Positions 1 through 5,468 of a stretch of DNA of 5,468 nt are shown one piece after another; the first letter of the stretch is position 1; the number at the start of each line of letters is the position of its first letter. Origin of the DNA: a bacterium. GTDB lineage: Bacteria; UBA9089; CG2-30-40-21; SBAY01. The stretch is from the NCBI GenBank assembly GCA_030018635.1, contig JASEHU010000160.1:1-5468 (forward strand), read 5' to 3'. The notes beneath the pieces were generated by a model. The model ran no database searches, was not told where the DNA came from, and was given only the letters and a program-made list of their open reading frames with translations. The position numbers were made by a program, and so were the translations under genes.

Positions 1-1188
1 TATAAGTTCCTCGGTCATACTTTCTAAACTAAACCGACTAACTATCTTTTTCCGTGCTTTTTTACCTATATTTGCAGCTAATTCTTTATCTTTCAATATC
101 CTGATAACCTCTTGCGTTAAAATCCGAACATCACCAGGTGAGACTAAAATCCCATCTTCATTATGAGTAATAACTGTGGGAACGCTACCAAGATTAGAAA
201 CTATCACCGGCTTTTCACAAGCCATTGCTTGAAGTATAGTTAAATCATAGCCGTTAACCCTGATAGTTGCATTGACAAATACATCGGCTAAATTATAAAA
301 TAGAGGTAACTCCTCATAAGGCACAAGCCCAGTAATAAAAATATGTTCCTTTAATCCCAATTTATCAATCAATAATTCTAAGTCCTTTCGATAATTTCCA
401 TTACCGACAATGATTAATTTAGCCTCATGAATACTCTTAAGGATAGCCGGCATAGATAGGATAATGTTTTGAATCCCTTTTTCTTTAGTCAGTCTTGCCA
501 CACCTAAAATAATCTTATTTTCTTGATTTATTTTATATTTCTCCTTTAATTCGGTGCTACTTTTAGGTGCAAATAAGTCTGTATCAATTCCATTATAAAC
601 TACATATAAATCACTATCCTTAGTTTGGTAAAGAATCTTTATGCGTTTTACCTGCTCATTGCTCGTAGCAATAATGGCATCAGCTCTCATAAGAGCCCTA
701 CGAGATACAAAGGAATAATTATAAAGATGATATAAAATCCTTCGCATAGATAGAAAGACATTTCGTATATCTTTGTAAGAGGAAAATAGGACATCACAAG
801 CAGACTTAATCTCATCAATGGTAGTTCCATGTAAAGAAATTACAGTCGGAATATTGTATTTTCTGTTTAATCCCTTTAAAAGAAAAGGTATCCCTCCACC
901 ACTTTGACCATGAACGACATCAAACTTTTTTAGGGTATGTAATCTAATAAATTCTTGGACGCTTCTTCTACACCATGACCAGGAGTATTTACCGGGGATT
1001 GTCCCCTTTGTATAATATATTTCTACACCATCGCTAACTTCGTATTCCTTGCCTTGTGGATGTTGGGTAGTAATTAAAATTACCTCATGACCTTTTTGGA
1101 CAAGTCCCTGGCAAATCATCATTGTATGGTCTTCTAATCCACCCTTGGCATGTACCGGTATAGAACGGGCTAACATACAAATTCGCAT
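1..1188 (-). CDS. GT4-family glycosyltransferase, 3' end cut by window edge
   Basis: Predicted retaining GT-B glycosyltransferase that moves a sugar from a nucleotide donor to an acceptor in the cytoplasm or at the inner membrane face. I translated this frame directly: 396 residues are open without a stop to base 1. GT4 proteins are usually about 370-420 residues, so probably only a short tail is missing. The N-terminal acceptor domain starts MRICMLARS with a glycine-rich loop (HAKGGLEDH, 13-21) and has the conserved His in SLHGT (H120). The C-terminal donor domain has GVARLTKEKG (R232 and K237, the usual donor-phosphate pair), VGNGNYRKDL (261-270) and the EX7E region at 312-320. In that region both glutamates are replaced (N312, Q320) and the usual Gly of ACGKP is Glu (E325). 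The start fits the Rossmann strand and an AGAGG site 12 nt upstream. As last gene of the visible cassette it probably transfers the sugar made by its neighbours (inference); donor and acceptor are unknown. Confidence 0.9.
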   Translation of the reverse strand, partial: MRICMLARSIPVHAKGGLEDHTMMICQGLVQKGHEVILITTQHPQGKEYEVSDGVEIYYTKGTIPGKYSWSWCRRSVQEFIRLHTLKKFDVVHGQSGGGIPFLLKGLNRKYNIPTVISLHGTTIDEIKSACDVLFSSYKDIRNVFLSMRRILYHLYNYSFVSRRALMRADAIIATSNEQVKRIKILYQTKDSDLYVVYNGIDTDLFAPKSSTELKEKYKINQENKIILGVARLTKEKGIQNIILSMPAILKSIHEAKLIIVGNGNYRKDLELLIDKLGLKEHIFITGLVPYEELPLFYNLADVFVNATIRVNGYDLTILQAMACEKPVIVSNLGSVPTVITHNEDGILVSPGDVRILTQEVIRILKDKELAANIGKKARKKIVSRFSLESMTEELI

Positions 1189-1200
1189 TCTAATTTTTTA

Positions 1201-1207
1201 CCTCTTT
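1201..1207 (-). promoter_or_regulatory. Ribosome binding site of the glycosyltransferase
   Basis: On the minus strand AAAGAGG lies 12 nt before the ATG at 1188, a slightly long spacing. It directly abuts the outer end of the inverted repeat at 1208-1304, so folding of that repeat could affect access to it (inference). Confidence 0.55.
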
Positions 1208-1304
1208 GTAAGCGTTCAGGTATCAGGTAAAGAGAGACATCAGAGAAAAACTTCCCTTATCGTAACTTTTCTCTTTACCTGATTGCTGATACCTGACGGT
1301 TTAC
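1208..1304. repeat. Imperfect intergenic inverted repeat built on a 7-nt unit
   Basis: This fills most of the 112-bp gap between the aminotransferase and glycosyltransferase genes. The left core (1216-1235) contains two tandem TCAGGTA units followed by AAGAGA. The right core (1270-1296), read on the minus strand, contains TCAGGTA, TCAGCAA, TCAGGTA and then AAGAGA. The left core therefore equals the right core minus one 7-nt unit: 9 bp (1216-1224 with 1288-1296) plus 11 bp (1225-1235 with 1270-1280) pair perfectly around a 7-nt bulge (1281-1287). The outer ends (1208-1215 and 1297-1304) match imperfectly, and the right end includes the aminotransferase stop codon. The loop is about 34 nt. No U-run follows the hairpin on the minus strand, so it does not look like a classical terminator. 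It could be a REP-like or MITE-like element, or an mRNA processing or stability hairpin. Confidence 0.75.
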
Positions 1305-2416
1305 TTAAAATCAATCTTGGCTAATATCTCATCTAAAGATTCTACTACAATATTCTGTTGTGCATCAGTCAAAAAAGGATACATTGGTAAAGAGAAAATC
1401 TCTTTAGATGCCTTTTCGGTATGAGGAAAATCCCCTTCTTTATAACCAAGATGTTGATAACCGGTCATTATATGAATTGGCCAGGGATAGCTAATATTAA
1501 CAAAAATATCTTTCTGTTTCAGTTCAGCTATAATTTCATCTCTTTTTGGATGACGACACACATATAAATAATAAACATGCTTATTTCCTGGCATTGTTTT
1601 TGGTAAAGTAAGAGTTGATTCATTCAAAAGTTTATCATACTGATTGGCTAAAATTCTTCTTCTTGAAATATATTCATCAAGATGAGTAAGTTTACCCCTG
1701 AGAATAGAGGCATGTATTTCATCAAGTCTTGAATTATAACCATGTTCTTTTGCATAATATGTCTTTTCCATGCCATAGAAGCGAAGTCTAAGAAGTTTTT
1801 CATAGAGTTTTTCATCATTTGTTAAAACCATACCTCCATCTCCATATCCACCTAAAATCTTCGTAGGGTAAAATGAGAAAGCTGATATATCTGACATAGA
1901 GCCTGCTTTTTCGTCATTAAATATAGCCCCATGGCTTTGTGCACAATCCTCTAAAATTTTCAATCCATATTTACCTGCTATTTGCCTGATTTCATCCATA
2001 TTAACACATTGGCCAAAAAGATGAACAGGCAGGATACATTTTGTTTTTTCTGTAATTACATCTTCTAATTTAGAGGTATCCATAAGATATGTATCAGGAA
2101 CTATATCCACAAAAACCGGTTTAGCACCAGTTGAAACAATAGCTGAGACAGTTGGAACAGCTGTATTAGAGACTGTAATAACCTCATCTTGTGGACCTAT
2201 ATCTAAAGCCAAAAGTGCAAGGAAAAGGGCATCCGTCCCACTATTTACTCCAACCCCAAATTTAACATTACAATATCTGGAAAACTCTTCCTCGAATCCT
2301 TTTACATTATCTCCAAGTATCAGATATCCTGATTCTAATACCTTTTGGATTGCAGAATAAATTTCCCCTTTTTCCTTTTCATATTCTTTAATATAATCCC
2401 ATACCTTTATAGGCAT
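1301..2416 (-). CDS. DegT/DnrJ/EryC1 sugar aminotransferase, DnrJ/EvaB type (probable NDP-3-ketohexose C3 transaminase)
   Basis: PLP-dependent enzyme of 371 residues, full length for the family, that should transfer an amino group (usually from glutamate) to a keto-sugar nucleotide. Visible landmarks are NSGTDA (58-63, PLP phosphate contact), EDCAQSHG (156-163, with D157 placed to bind the pyridine nitrogen), SFYPTK (181-186, with K186 as the Schiff-base lysine), GYGDGG (190-195) and NSRLDE (228-233). The opening VWDYIKEYEKEK, the TVSNTAVPTVSAI and YLMD segments and the C-terminal NISYPWPIHIMTGYQHLG and SLPMYP blocks resemble, from memory, DnrJ (daunosamine) and EvaB (epivancosamine), which aminate C3, more than C4 transaminases such as ArnB or PseC. 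The neighbouring 2,3-dehydratase supports this, because EvaA and EvaB act consecutively. The start has a strong AAGGAG site 5 nt upstream, inside the last codons of the preceding gene. Family assignment is very secure; the C3 position is inferred. Confidence 0.95.
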   Translation of the reverse strand: MPIKVWDYIKEYEKEKGEIYSAIQKVLESGYLILGDNVKGFEEEFSRYCNVKFGVGVNSGTDALFLALLALDIGPQDEVITVSNTAVPTVSAIVSTGAKPVFVDIVPDTYLMDTSKLEDVITEKTKCILPVHLFGQCVNMDEIRQIAGKYGLKILEDCAQSHGAIFNDEKAGSMSDISAFSFYPTKILGGYGDGGMVLTNDEKLYEKLLRLRFYGMEKTYYAKEHGYNSRLDEIHASILRGKLTHLDEYISRRRILANQYDKLLNESTLTLPKTMPGNKHVYYLYVCRHPKRDEIIAELKQKDIFVNISYPWPIHIMTGYQHLGYKEGDFPHTEKASKEIFSLPMYPFLTDAQQNIVVESLDEILAKIDFK

Positions 2417-2418
2417 TT

Positions 2419-3378
2419 TTACTCCTTATTGCAAGCCAGTCGCATTCTGTGTAAAACAGACGCATCTATTAATAGATCTTGAGCAAATACACCATAGTTT
2501 CCCGCAAAGATATTATCTATTACCTTTTGCAAAAAAATAAGGAATGCATCATGTTTAGGCATTTTTAATATAGTCGTTTTATTATGTTGTTTGACTATAA
2601 TCTCATTTTCAAGGTCTGCCGGTGTGGTAAAAATACGGTCTATATCAATTGATATACCTGGACCTAAAATATTTAATCGGTTACAATATTGGGTTGTGAA
2701 ACTAAAATGACCTATCATTTTTCTACCTTGAGAATAAGTTATTAGAACACTAAATGATGTTTCAACACCATACTCCGGACTTATAGTCCCTATTCTACAA
2801 AAAATCTCTTCAGGTTCTTCACCAAAAAATATCCTTCCTGGTGTAACTGCATATACTCCGAGGTCCAAAAGTGCCCCACCTCCTAATTCCTTTTTATATC
2901 TAAAATTTTCAGGCAAGAGTGGTGGAAAAGAAAATATTGCTGTAAGATGGGTAAGCTGACTATTTACACTTAAGAAAACATCTTTTGCTTTTTGAAGTTG
3001 TGGATGATAACTATATACAGTAGATTCTGCTAAACATAAATTTGATTTTTTTGATAAATCTACCAGTCTTATTGCATCTTCAATATTTGTAAATGCAGGT
3101 TTGTCAACAATAACATGAAGTCCTTTTTTAAGTGCTGCCTCTACCCACTGTGCATGTTCACTATTTACAGTCGAAATATAAACTAATTCAGCCTTACTTT
3201 CTAAAATAGCGGTTTGGTAATTATCAAAGATTTTAAAATCAAATCCTTCAGGTAAAGATATTTTTGATGACAAGGATTGTGAGACAATATCTATACCTGT
3301 AATAAGAGGTATTTGAATTAATGCTGGTAACACACGCTTTTGTACAATGTTAGAATATCCAATAATTAATATCCGCAT
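2419..3378 (-). CDS. Gfo/Idh/MocA-family oxidoreductase, probable NDP-hexose 3-ketoreductase
   Basis: NAD(P)H-dependent reductase of 319 residues, normal for the family. The N-terminal Rossmann domain starts MRILIIGYSNIVQKRVLPAL; the usual GxGxxG fingerprint is relaxed to GYSNIV. As I recall, 3-ketoreductases of the SpnN/KijD10 group have a related form (GCADIAxRRxLPAL-like). The EKP-type motif appears as VDKP (91-94, K93), and the C-terminal substrate domain has GGGALLDLGVY (166-176, Y176). K93 and Y176 fit the Lys/Tyr pair proposed as catalytic in KijD10. In 2,6-dideoxysugar pathways this enzyme reduces the unstable 3,4-diketo product of the 2,3-dehydratase to NDP-4-keto-2,6-dideoxyhexose, and here it lies 12 nt downstream of that dehydratase gene. 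Its own Shine-Dalgarno is weak and distant (AAGGTG about 15 nt upstream), suggesting coupling to the preceding gene. The family is secure, the substrate is inferred from context, and other Gfo/Idh roles on amino sugars cannot be excluded. Confidence 0.9.
   Translation of the reverse strand: MRILIIGYSNIVQKRVLPALIQIPLITGIDIVSQSLSSKISLPEGFDFKIFDNYQTAILESKAELVYISTVNSEHAQWVEAALKKGLHVIVDKPAFTNIEDAIRLVDLSKKSNLCLAESTVYSYHPQLQKAKDVFLSVNSQLTHLTAIFSFPPLLPENFRYKKELGGGALLDLGVYAVTPGRIFFGEEPEEIFCRIGTISPEYGVETSFSVLITYSQGRKMIGHFSFTTQYCNRLNILGPGISIDIDRIFTTPADLENEIIVKQHNKTTILKMPKHDAFLIFLQKVIDNIFAGNYGVFAQDLLIDASVLHRMRLACNKE
2422..2427 (-). promoter_or_regulatory. Ribosome binding site of the aminotransferase, inside the upstream gene
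   Basis: AAGGAG on the minus strand lies 5 nt before the ATG at 2416 and encodes the final Lys-Glu codons of the oxidoreductase, whose TAA stop is at 2421-2419. With only 2 nt between stop and start, translation of the two genes is probably coupled. Confidence 0.8.
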
Positions 3379-3390
3379 TTTAATCAGTAT

Positions 3391-4827
3391 TTACACCTTT
3401 TCAAAATTTACCTGGGAAATAAGTGACCTTGCTTCAATATTGAAATAGCCATATCTTACAAATTTCATTATCTGACCAAAAGTCATCCATATATAATTTT
3501 CTGGCAAATCAAGATTAGTTGATTCATCTAATTCTACAATCAGAGATTTATTTTGAAAATGATAAAACCTTCCACCTTCTTCTGATTGAATTGTAGAATA
3601 CCTTATTTTGTCTTCAGGTATGTTCATCAGAATATCCAAAAAGGGTAAAGCAGGTAATTGTTGTAGTCTAAATTCCGGTTCAGAACAAGAGACTGTTGGA
3701 GCCAGATCAATAATATCCATATTACCAGGTTCTACCTTTGCTTGAATCAAAAAATGTAGTATCCCGTTTATTTTTTTTGTAATAAAACCTATTAAACCGC
3801 AAGATGTACTTTTTAATAAAGGCTGTGTCCAATTAAAAACTTCCCGAGTCCCTGCCTGAATTGAAAGAGCAATTATTGTAAAAAAGTGTTTAGAATCGTG
3901 AGCAATTTCCCAATCATTCCGTTTCCAGCAAGAGACATCCTTTAGGGGAATTTGTTTAACATGTAATTCATACTTTGTTTTCAACTCTGTAAACCAACTA
4001 ATGATTTCATCCAAACTATTTATTGCACGATTATCTTCAATCATTGAAATTAAAATATCATTTGAAAAATTATCAATCTTGTAATCAAATACTCTGGATG
4101 AGATAGAGTTTTTTAGATATGCCTTTATCTGCTTATCGACGAAAGGGATACATGAAAGAACAGATCTGGTATCCATATTCACAAAATTATTTATCTTTAA
4201 AAGGCTCTTGATTTGACCTAATGTAAGCCAACGAAAATTCTCATATATCGGGATTTCTTCATTAATCTCTATAATCATATTCCGATTTCTTTTTCGCAGA
4301 AATCGACCTCCTTGTTCAGATTGTAATCTATCAATTAAAAAATTTGATTTTCTTCTGTCAAGAAAATATTCAAGATAAAATGGTAATTTGCCTTTATGAA
4401 CCTTGGTATAATTACTTTTAGTAGCTTGAACCGTAGGTGATAATTGGATAGTATTTACATTACCCGGTTCCATTTTTGCCTGCATAAGAAAATATCGAAT
4501 TCCATCGAAGACCCTGGTTAGAATACCAAGAATCCCAATTTCCGGTTGATTAATAATCGGTTGGTTCCATTCATTAATTGAACCAAAATTTGTTGATACC
4601 TTAATCCCTTCTATCTTGAAAAACTTTCCAGAAACATGAATAAGATTTTGAGTATCTTTTTCAAAATACCATTGGTCTAATTTATCAAATGGTATTTGTT
4701 CTACTAAAAACTGACTTGAACTCTTTTGGAAATCAAACCATCTAATGAATTCCCCAGTTGTTTGAAAGCAATTTTCTTGAACTAAAGTAGATAATAAAAA
4801 ACTACTTTCTTTTGAATTTAGATTCAT
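3391..4827 (-). CDS. NDP-hexose 2,3-dehydratase (EvaA/TylX3/SpnO type, two-domain)
   Basis: Cytoplasmic enzyme of 478 residues that eliminates the C2 hydroxyl from an NDP-4-keto-6-deoxyhexose to give a 3,4-diketo-2,6-dideoxy product, the committed step to 2-deoxysugars. The protein is an internal duplication, as typical of the family. FLMQAKMEPGN (113-123) is matched by FLIQAKVEPGN (359-369), SPTVQATKS by APTVSCSEP, QSEQGGRF (169-176) by QSEEGGRF (414-421), and WLTLGQIKSLLK (200-211) by WMTFGQIMKFVR (447-458). The two halves are offset by a near-constant 245-247 residues. WNQP/WTQP and the NMDTRSVLS/NIEARSLIS segments also recur. The length matches known homologues (roughly 450-490), so both halves look intact. 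The start has GGAG 11 nt upstream. A promoter in the adjacent inverted repeat (4861-4889) may drive this gene and those after it. The gene is best known from actinomycete antibiotic clusters, so its presence in AT-rich DNA is notable. Confidence 0.95.
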   Translation of the reverse strand: MNLNSKESSFLLSTLVQENCFQTTGEFIRWFDFQKSSSQFLVEQIPFDKLDQWYFEKDTQNLIHVSGKFFKIEGIKVSTNFGSINEWNQPIINQPEIGILGILTRVFDGIRYFLMQAKMEPGNVNTIQLSPTVQATKSNYTKVHKGKLPFYLEYFLDRRKSNFLIDRLQSEQGGRFLRKRNRNMIIEINEEIPIYENFRWLTLGQIKSLLKINNFVNMDTRSVLSCIPFVDKQIKAYLKNSISSRVFDYKIDNFSNDILISMIEDNRAINSLDEIISWFTELKTKYELHVKQIPLKDVSCWKRNDWEIAHDSKHFFTIIALSIQAGTREVFNWTQPLLKSTSCGLIGFITKKINGILHFLIQAKVEPGNMDIIDLAPTVSCSEPEFRLQQLPALPFLDILMNIPEDKIRYSTIQSEEGGRFYHFQNKSLIVELDESTNLDLPENYIWMTFGQIMKFVRYGYFNIEARSLISQVNFEKV

Positions 4828-4838
4828 TTAATCTATTT

Positions 4839-4842
4839 CTCC
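4839..4842 (-). promoter_or_regulatory. Ribosome binding site of the 2,3-dehydratase
   Basis: GGAG on the minus strand lies 11 nt before the ATG at 4827 and just outside the left arm of the inverted repeat. A transcript from the promoter at 4861-4889 would carry it in a leader of about 26 nt. Confidence 0.6.
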
Positions 4843-4846
4843 AATA

Positions 4847-4913
4847 AATTTAAACCACGAATTATACGAATTTAAATAAGTTGTGTCTATTCGTTAAATT
4901 CGTGGTTTAAATT
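4847..4913. repeat. 67-bp inverted repeat (25-bp arms) in the ketoisomerase-dehydratase gap
   Basis: The left arm 4847-4871 and right arm 4889-4913 are complementary over 25 bp with two adjacent mismatches (17 bp, then 2 mismatched, then 6 bp), around a 17-nt loop (4872-4888). The shared core is TAAACCACGAATT followed by ACGAAT. It starts 3 nt beyond the ketoisomerase stop codon and fills most of the 89-bp gap. On the minus strand the stem is followed by only a short AT-rich stretch, so it is at best a weak terminator. It looks like a dispersed intergenic element. It is unrelated in sequence to the repeat at 1208-1304. Confidence 0.85.
4861..4889 (-). promoter_or_regulatory. Candidate sigma70-type promoter inside the inverted repeat
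   Basis: On the minus strand there is a -35 TAGACA (4889-4884, 5 of 6 consensus), a 17-bp spacer and a perfect -10 TATAAT (4866-4861). The predicted start is near 4854, giving a leader of about 26 nt to the 2,3-dehydratase ATG, with its Shine-Dalgarno included. The -10 box falls where the left arm departs from symmetry with the right arm. It would allow the dehydratase, reductase and aminotransferase genes to be transcribed separately from the ketoisomerase gene. Confidence 0.6.
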
Positions 4914-4916
4914 CCT

Positions 4917-5336
4917 CTAATCACGAGAAGAATTATTATTGATTATCTCCAGGTATTCTTCCAAACTCCTTAGTGATTTTGAAATATCATAATGCGTATT
5001 AGCCAATACTAAACAAACTGCACATTCTGAGAAATCATACAATTGTTGAAAAATCATTCTCGGAACATATAAACCTATAGTTGAATCATCCATTTTATAT
5101 GTTTGTGTCTTTACTCCATCAAATAAATCAACTTTGAAATTTCCACATGAGGCGATAATAATCTGGTCTGTATCAATATGTGCATGTCCTCCCCTATCCA
5201 AAATAATATGATGCATATAGAAAATCCGTTTTATGGAAAATGGAATATCTATTCCACTTTCTATTGAGGTTAATATCCCTCTATCATCTTTGTAAGAAGG
5301 TAAATTAATTAGTTTAACATCTTTAAGATTGCTCAT
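4917..5336 (-). CDS. WxcM/FdtA-type dTDP-sugar 3,4-ketoisomerase (cupin)
   Basis: Small single-domain cupin of 139 residues, the normal size for FdtA/QdtA/Tyl1a enzymes. These shift the carbonyl of dTDP-4-keto-6-deoxyglucose to C3, usually just before a C3 aminotransferase. Landmarks are DDRGILTSIE (17-26), IPFSIKRIFYM (31-41), the signature RGGHAH (48-53, with H51 and H53 in the place of the family's active-site histidines), a cupin core ending in GLYVP (88-92), and CLVLANTHYD (108-117). It is the first gene of the cassette, behind a strong predicted promoter. The start is the only Met before the conserved KLINLP strand, but no clear Shine-Dalgarno precedes it. Both this enzyme and the 2,3-dehydratase are known to use the same 4-keto substrate, so its place in the pathway is ambiguous. 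Whether its product is the galacto (FdtA-like) or gluco (QdtA-like) epimer cannot be told here. Confidence 0.92.
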   Translation of the reverse strand: MSNLKDVKLINLPSYKDDRGILTSIESGIDIPFSIKRIFYMHHIILDRGGHAHIDTDQIIIASCGNFKVDLFDGVKTQTYKMDDSTIGLYVPRMIFQQLYDFSECAVCLVLANTHYDISKSLRSLEEYLEIINNNSSRD

Positions 5337-5367
5337 AATTATTACTTAAAAACAATGGATAACTCTT

Positions 5368-5396
5368 ATTCTATCAAAAAAATGAATGTTTGTCAA
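5368..5396 (-). promoter_or_regulatory. Strong sigma70-type promoter of the ketoisomerase gene and operon
   Basis: On the minus strand there is a perfect -35 TTGACA (5396-5391), a 17-bp spacer, and a -10 TAGAAT (5373-5368, 5 of 6 consensus). The predicted start is near 5361, giving a short leader of about 25 nt to the ATG at 5336. This marks the probable head of the operon. Confidence 0.8.
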
Positions 5397-5401
5397 CAAA
5401 C
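5388..5401. promoter_or_regulatory. Perfect 6-2-6 inverted repeat overlapping the -35 box
   Basis: GTTTGT and ACAAAC (5388-5393 and 5396-5401) are separated by 2 nt and cover the whole -35 hexamer of the operon promoter. The position suits a repressor operator, but it is short and AT-rich and may be chance. Confidence 0.3.
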
Positions 5402-5468
5402 TTTTGCACGAAGCAGCAATTCACGGTGAACATATAAAAAATAGAGTTTTTACTTAAAATTGCATGTT
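5402..5468. other. Upstream non-coding stretch with an 11-bp palindrome
   Basis: No convincing gene is present between the operon promoter and the right edge. The stretch contains the perfect palindrome TTCAC-G-GTGAA (5420-5430), 24 bp upstream of the -35 box, a possible regulator site. The remainder is AT-rich sequence. Confidence 0.35.

Noticed and set aside
1250..1290. Promoter for the glycosyltransferase within the gap, using TACGAT as a -10.
   Set aside because: Only 4 of 6 -10 bases match and no -35-like hexamer lies at 16-18 bp spacing.
1216..1296. Heptamer units read as a CRISPR-like or origin-like iteron array.
   Set aside because: There are only five units in two opposed arms, no spacers of uniform length, and no replication or Cas gene nearby.
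1208..1304. Rho-independent terminator between the aminotransferase and glycosyltransferase.
   Set aside because: The stem is broken by a 7-nt bulge, has a 34-nt loop and is not followed by a U-run on the minus strand.
3391..4827. Two fused genes or a recent tandem duplication in the dehydratase.
   Set aside because: The two-half structure is normal for the 2,3-dehydratase family, and the halves are diverged in sequence, indicating an ancient duplication.
4847..4913. Rho-independent terminator after the ketoisomerase gene.
   Set aside because: The stem is AT-rich with a 17-nt loop and is followed by only a few U residues; partial attenuation is possible but a true terminator is not supported.
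5374..5466. Open minus-strand frame of about 30 codons from the right edge ending in TGA, possibly the tail of an upstream gene.
   Set aside because: It would overlap the -35 box and spacer of the strong operon promoter, its translation (ending FVDKHSFF) resembles no family I know, and open frames of this length are expected in AT-rich DNA.
5464..5468. ATG on the plus strand at the right edge, possibly the start of a divergent gene.
   Set aside because: Only two bases follow it in the window, and no Shine-Dalgarno or plus-strand promoter precedes it at a suitable distance.

Overview
The window holds five genes, all on the minus strand and read from right to left. They form a compact cassette for making a deoxy (probably amino-deoxy) sugar nucleotide, followed by a glycosyltransferase. 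The DNA is AT-rich, uses Shine-Dalgarno sites and sigma70-type promoters, and has short hairpin-forming repeats in its gene gaps. This suggests an AT-rich bacterium, perhaps uncultivated, but no feature fixes the phylum. The proteins resemble deoxysugar enzymes best known from high-GC actinomycete antibiotic clusters (EvaA/TylX3, SpnN/KijD10, EvaB/DnrJ) and from S-layer or O-antigen loci (FdtA/QdtA).

Layout in transcription order: a strong predicted promoter (5368-5396); a WxcM/FdtA-type sugar 3,4-ketoisomerase (5336-4917); an 89-bp gap almost filled by a 67-bp inverted repeat that carries a good internal promoter (4861-4889); a two-domain NDP-hexose 2,3-dehydratase (4827-3391); a Gfo/Idh/MocA-family NDP-hexose 3-ketoreductase (3378-2419); a DegT/DnrJ/EryC1 aminotransferase of the DnrJ/EvaB type (2416-1301); a 112-bp gap containing a different imperfect hairpin built on a 7-nt unit (1208-1304); and a GT4 glycosyltransferase (1188 to the left edge), cut off near its 3' end.

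Working together (inference): the dehydratase removes the C2 hydroxyl of an NDP-4-keto-6-deoxyhexose, the reductase reduces the resulting C3 ketone, the ketoisomerase can move the carbonyl between C4 and C3, and the aminotransferase places an amino group, most likely at C3. The glycosyltransferase would attach the product to a glycan or other acceptor. The expected product is a 2,6-dideoxy or 3-amino-2,3,6-trideoxy hexose. The early enzymes (nucleotidyltransferase, 4,6-dehydratase) and any C4 reductase, C5 epimerase or methyltransferase are not in the window.

The points most worth a second look are the unusual enzyme combination, the promoter embedded in one arm of an inverted repeat, the heptamer-based hairpin, and the loss of both glutamates of the EX7E motif in the glycosyltransferase. 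I saw no RNA genes, CRISPR arrays, transposase genes or frameshifts.
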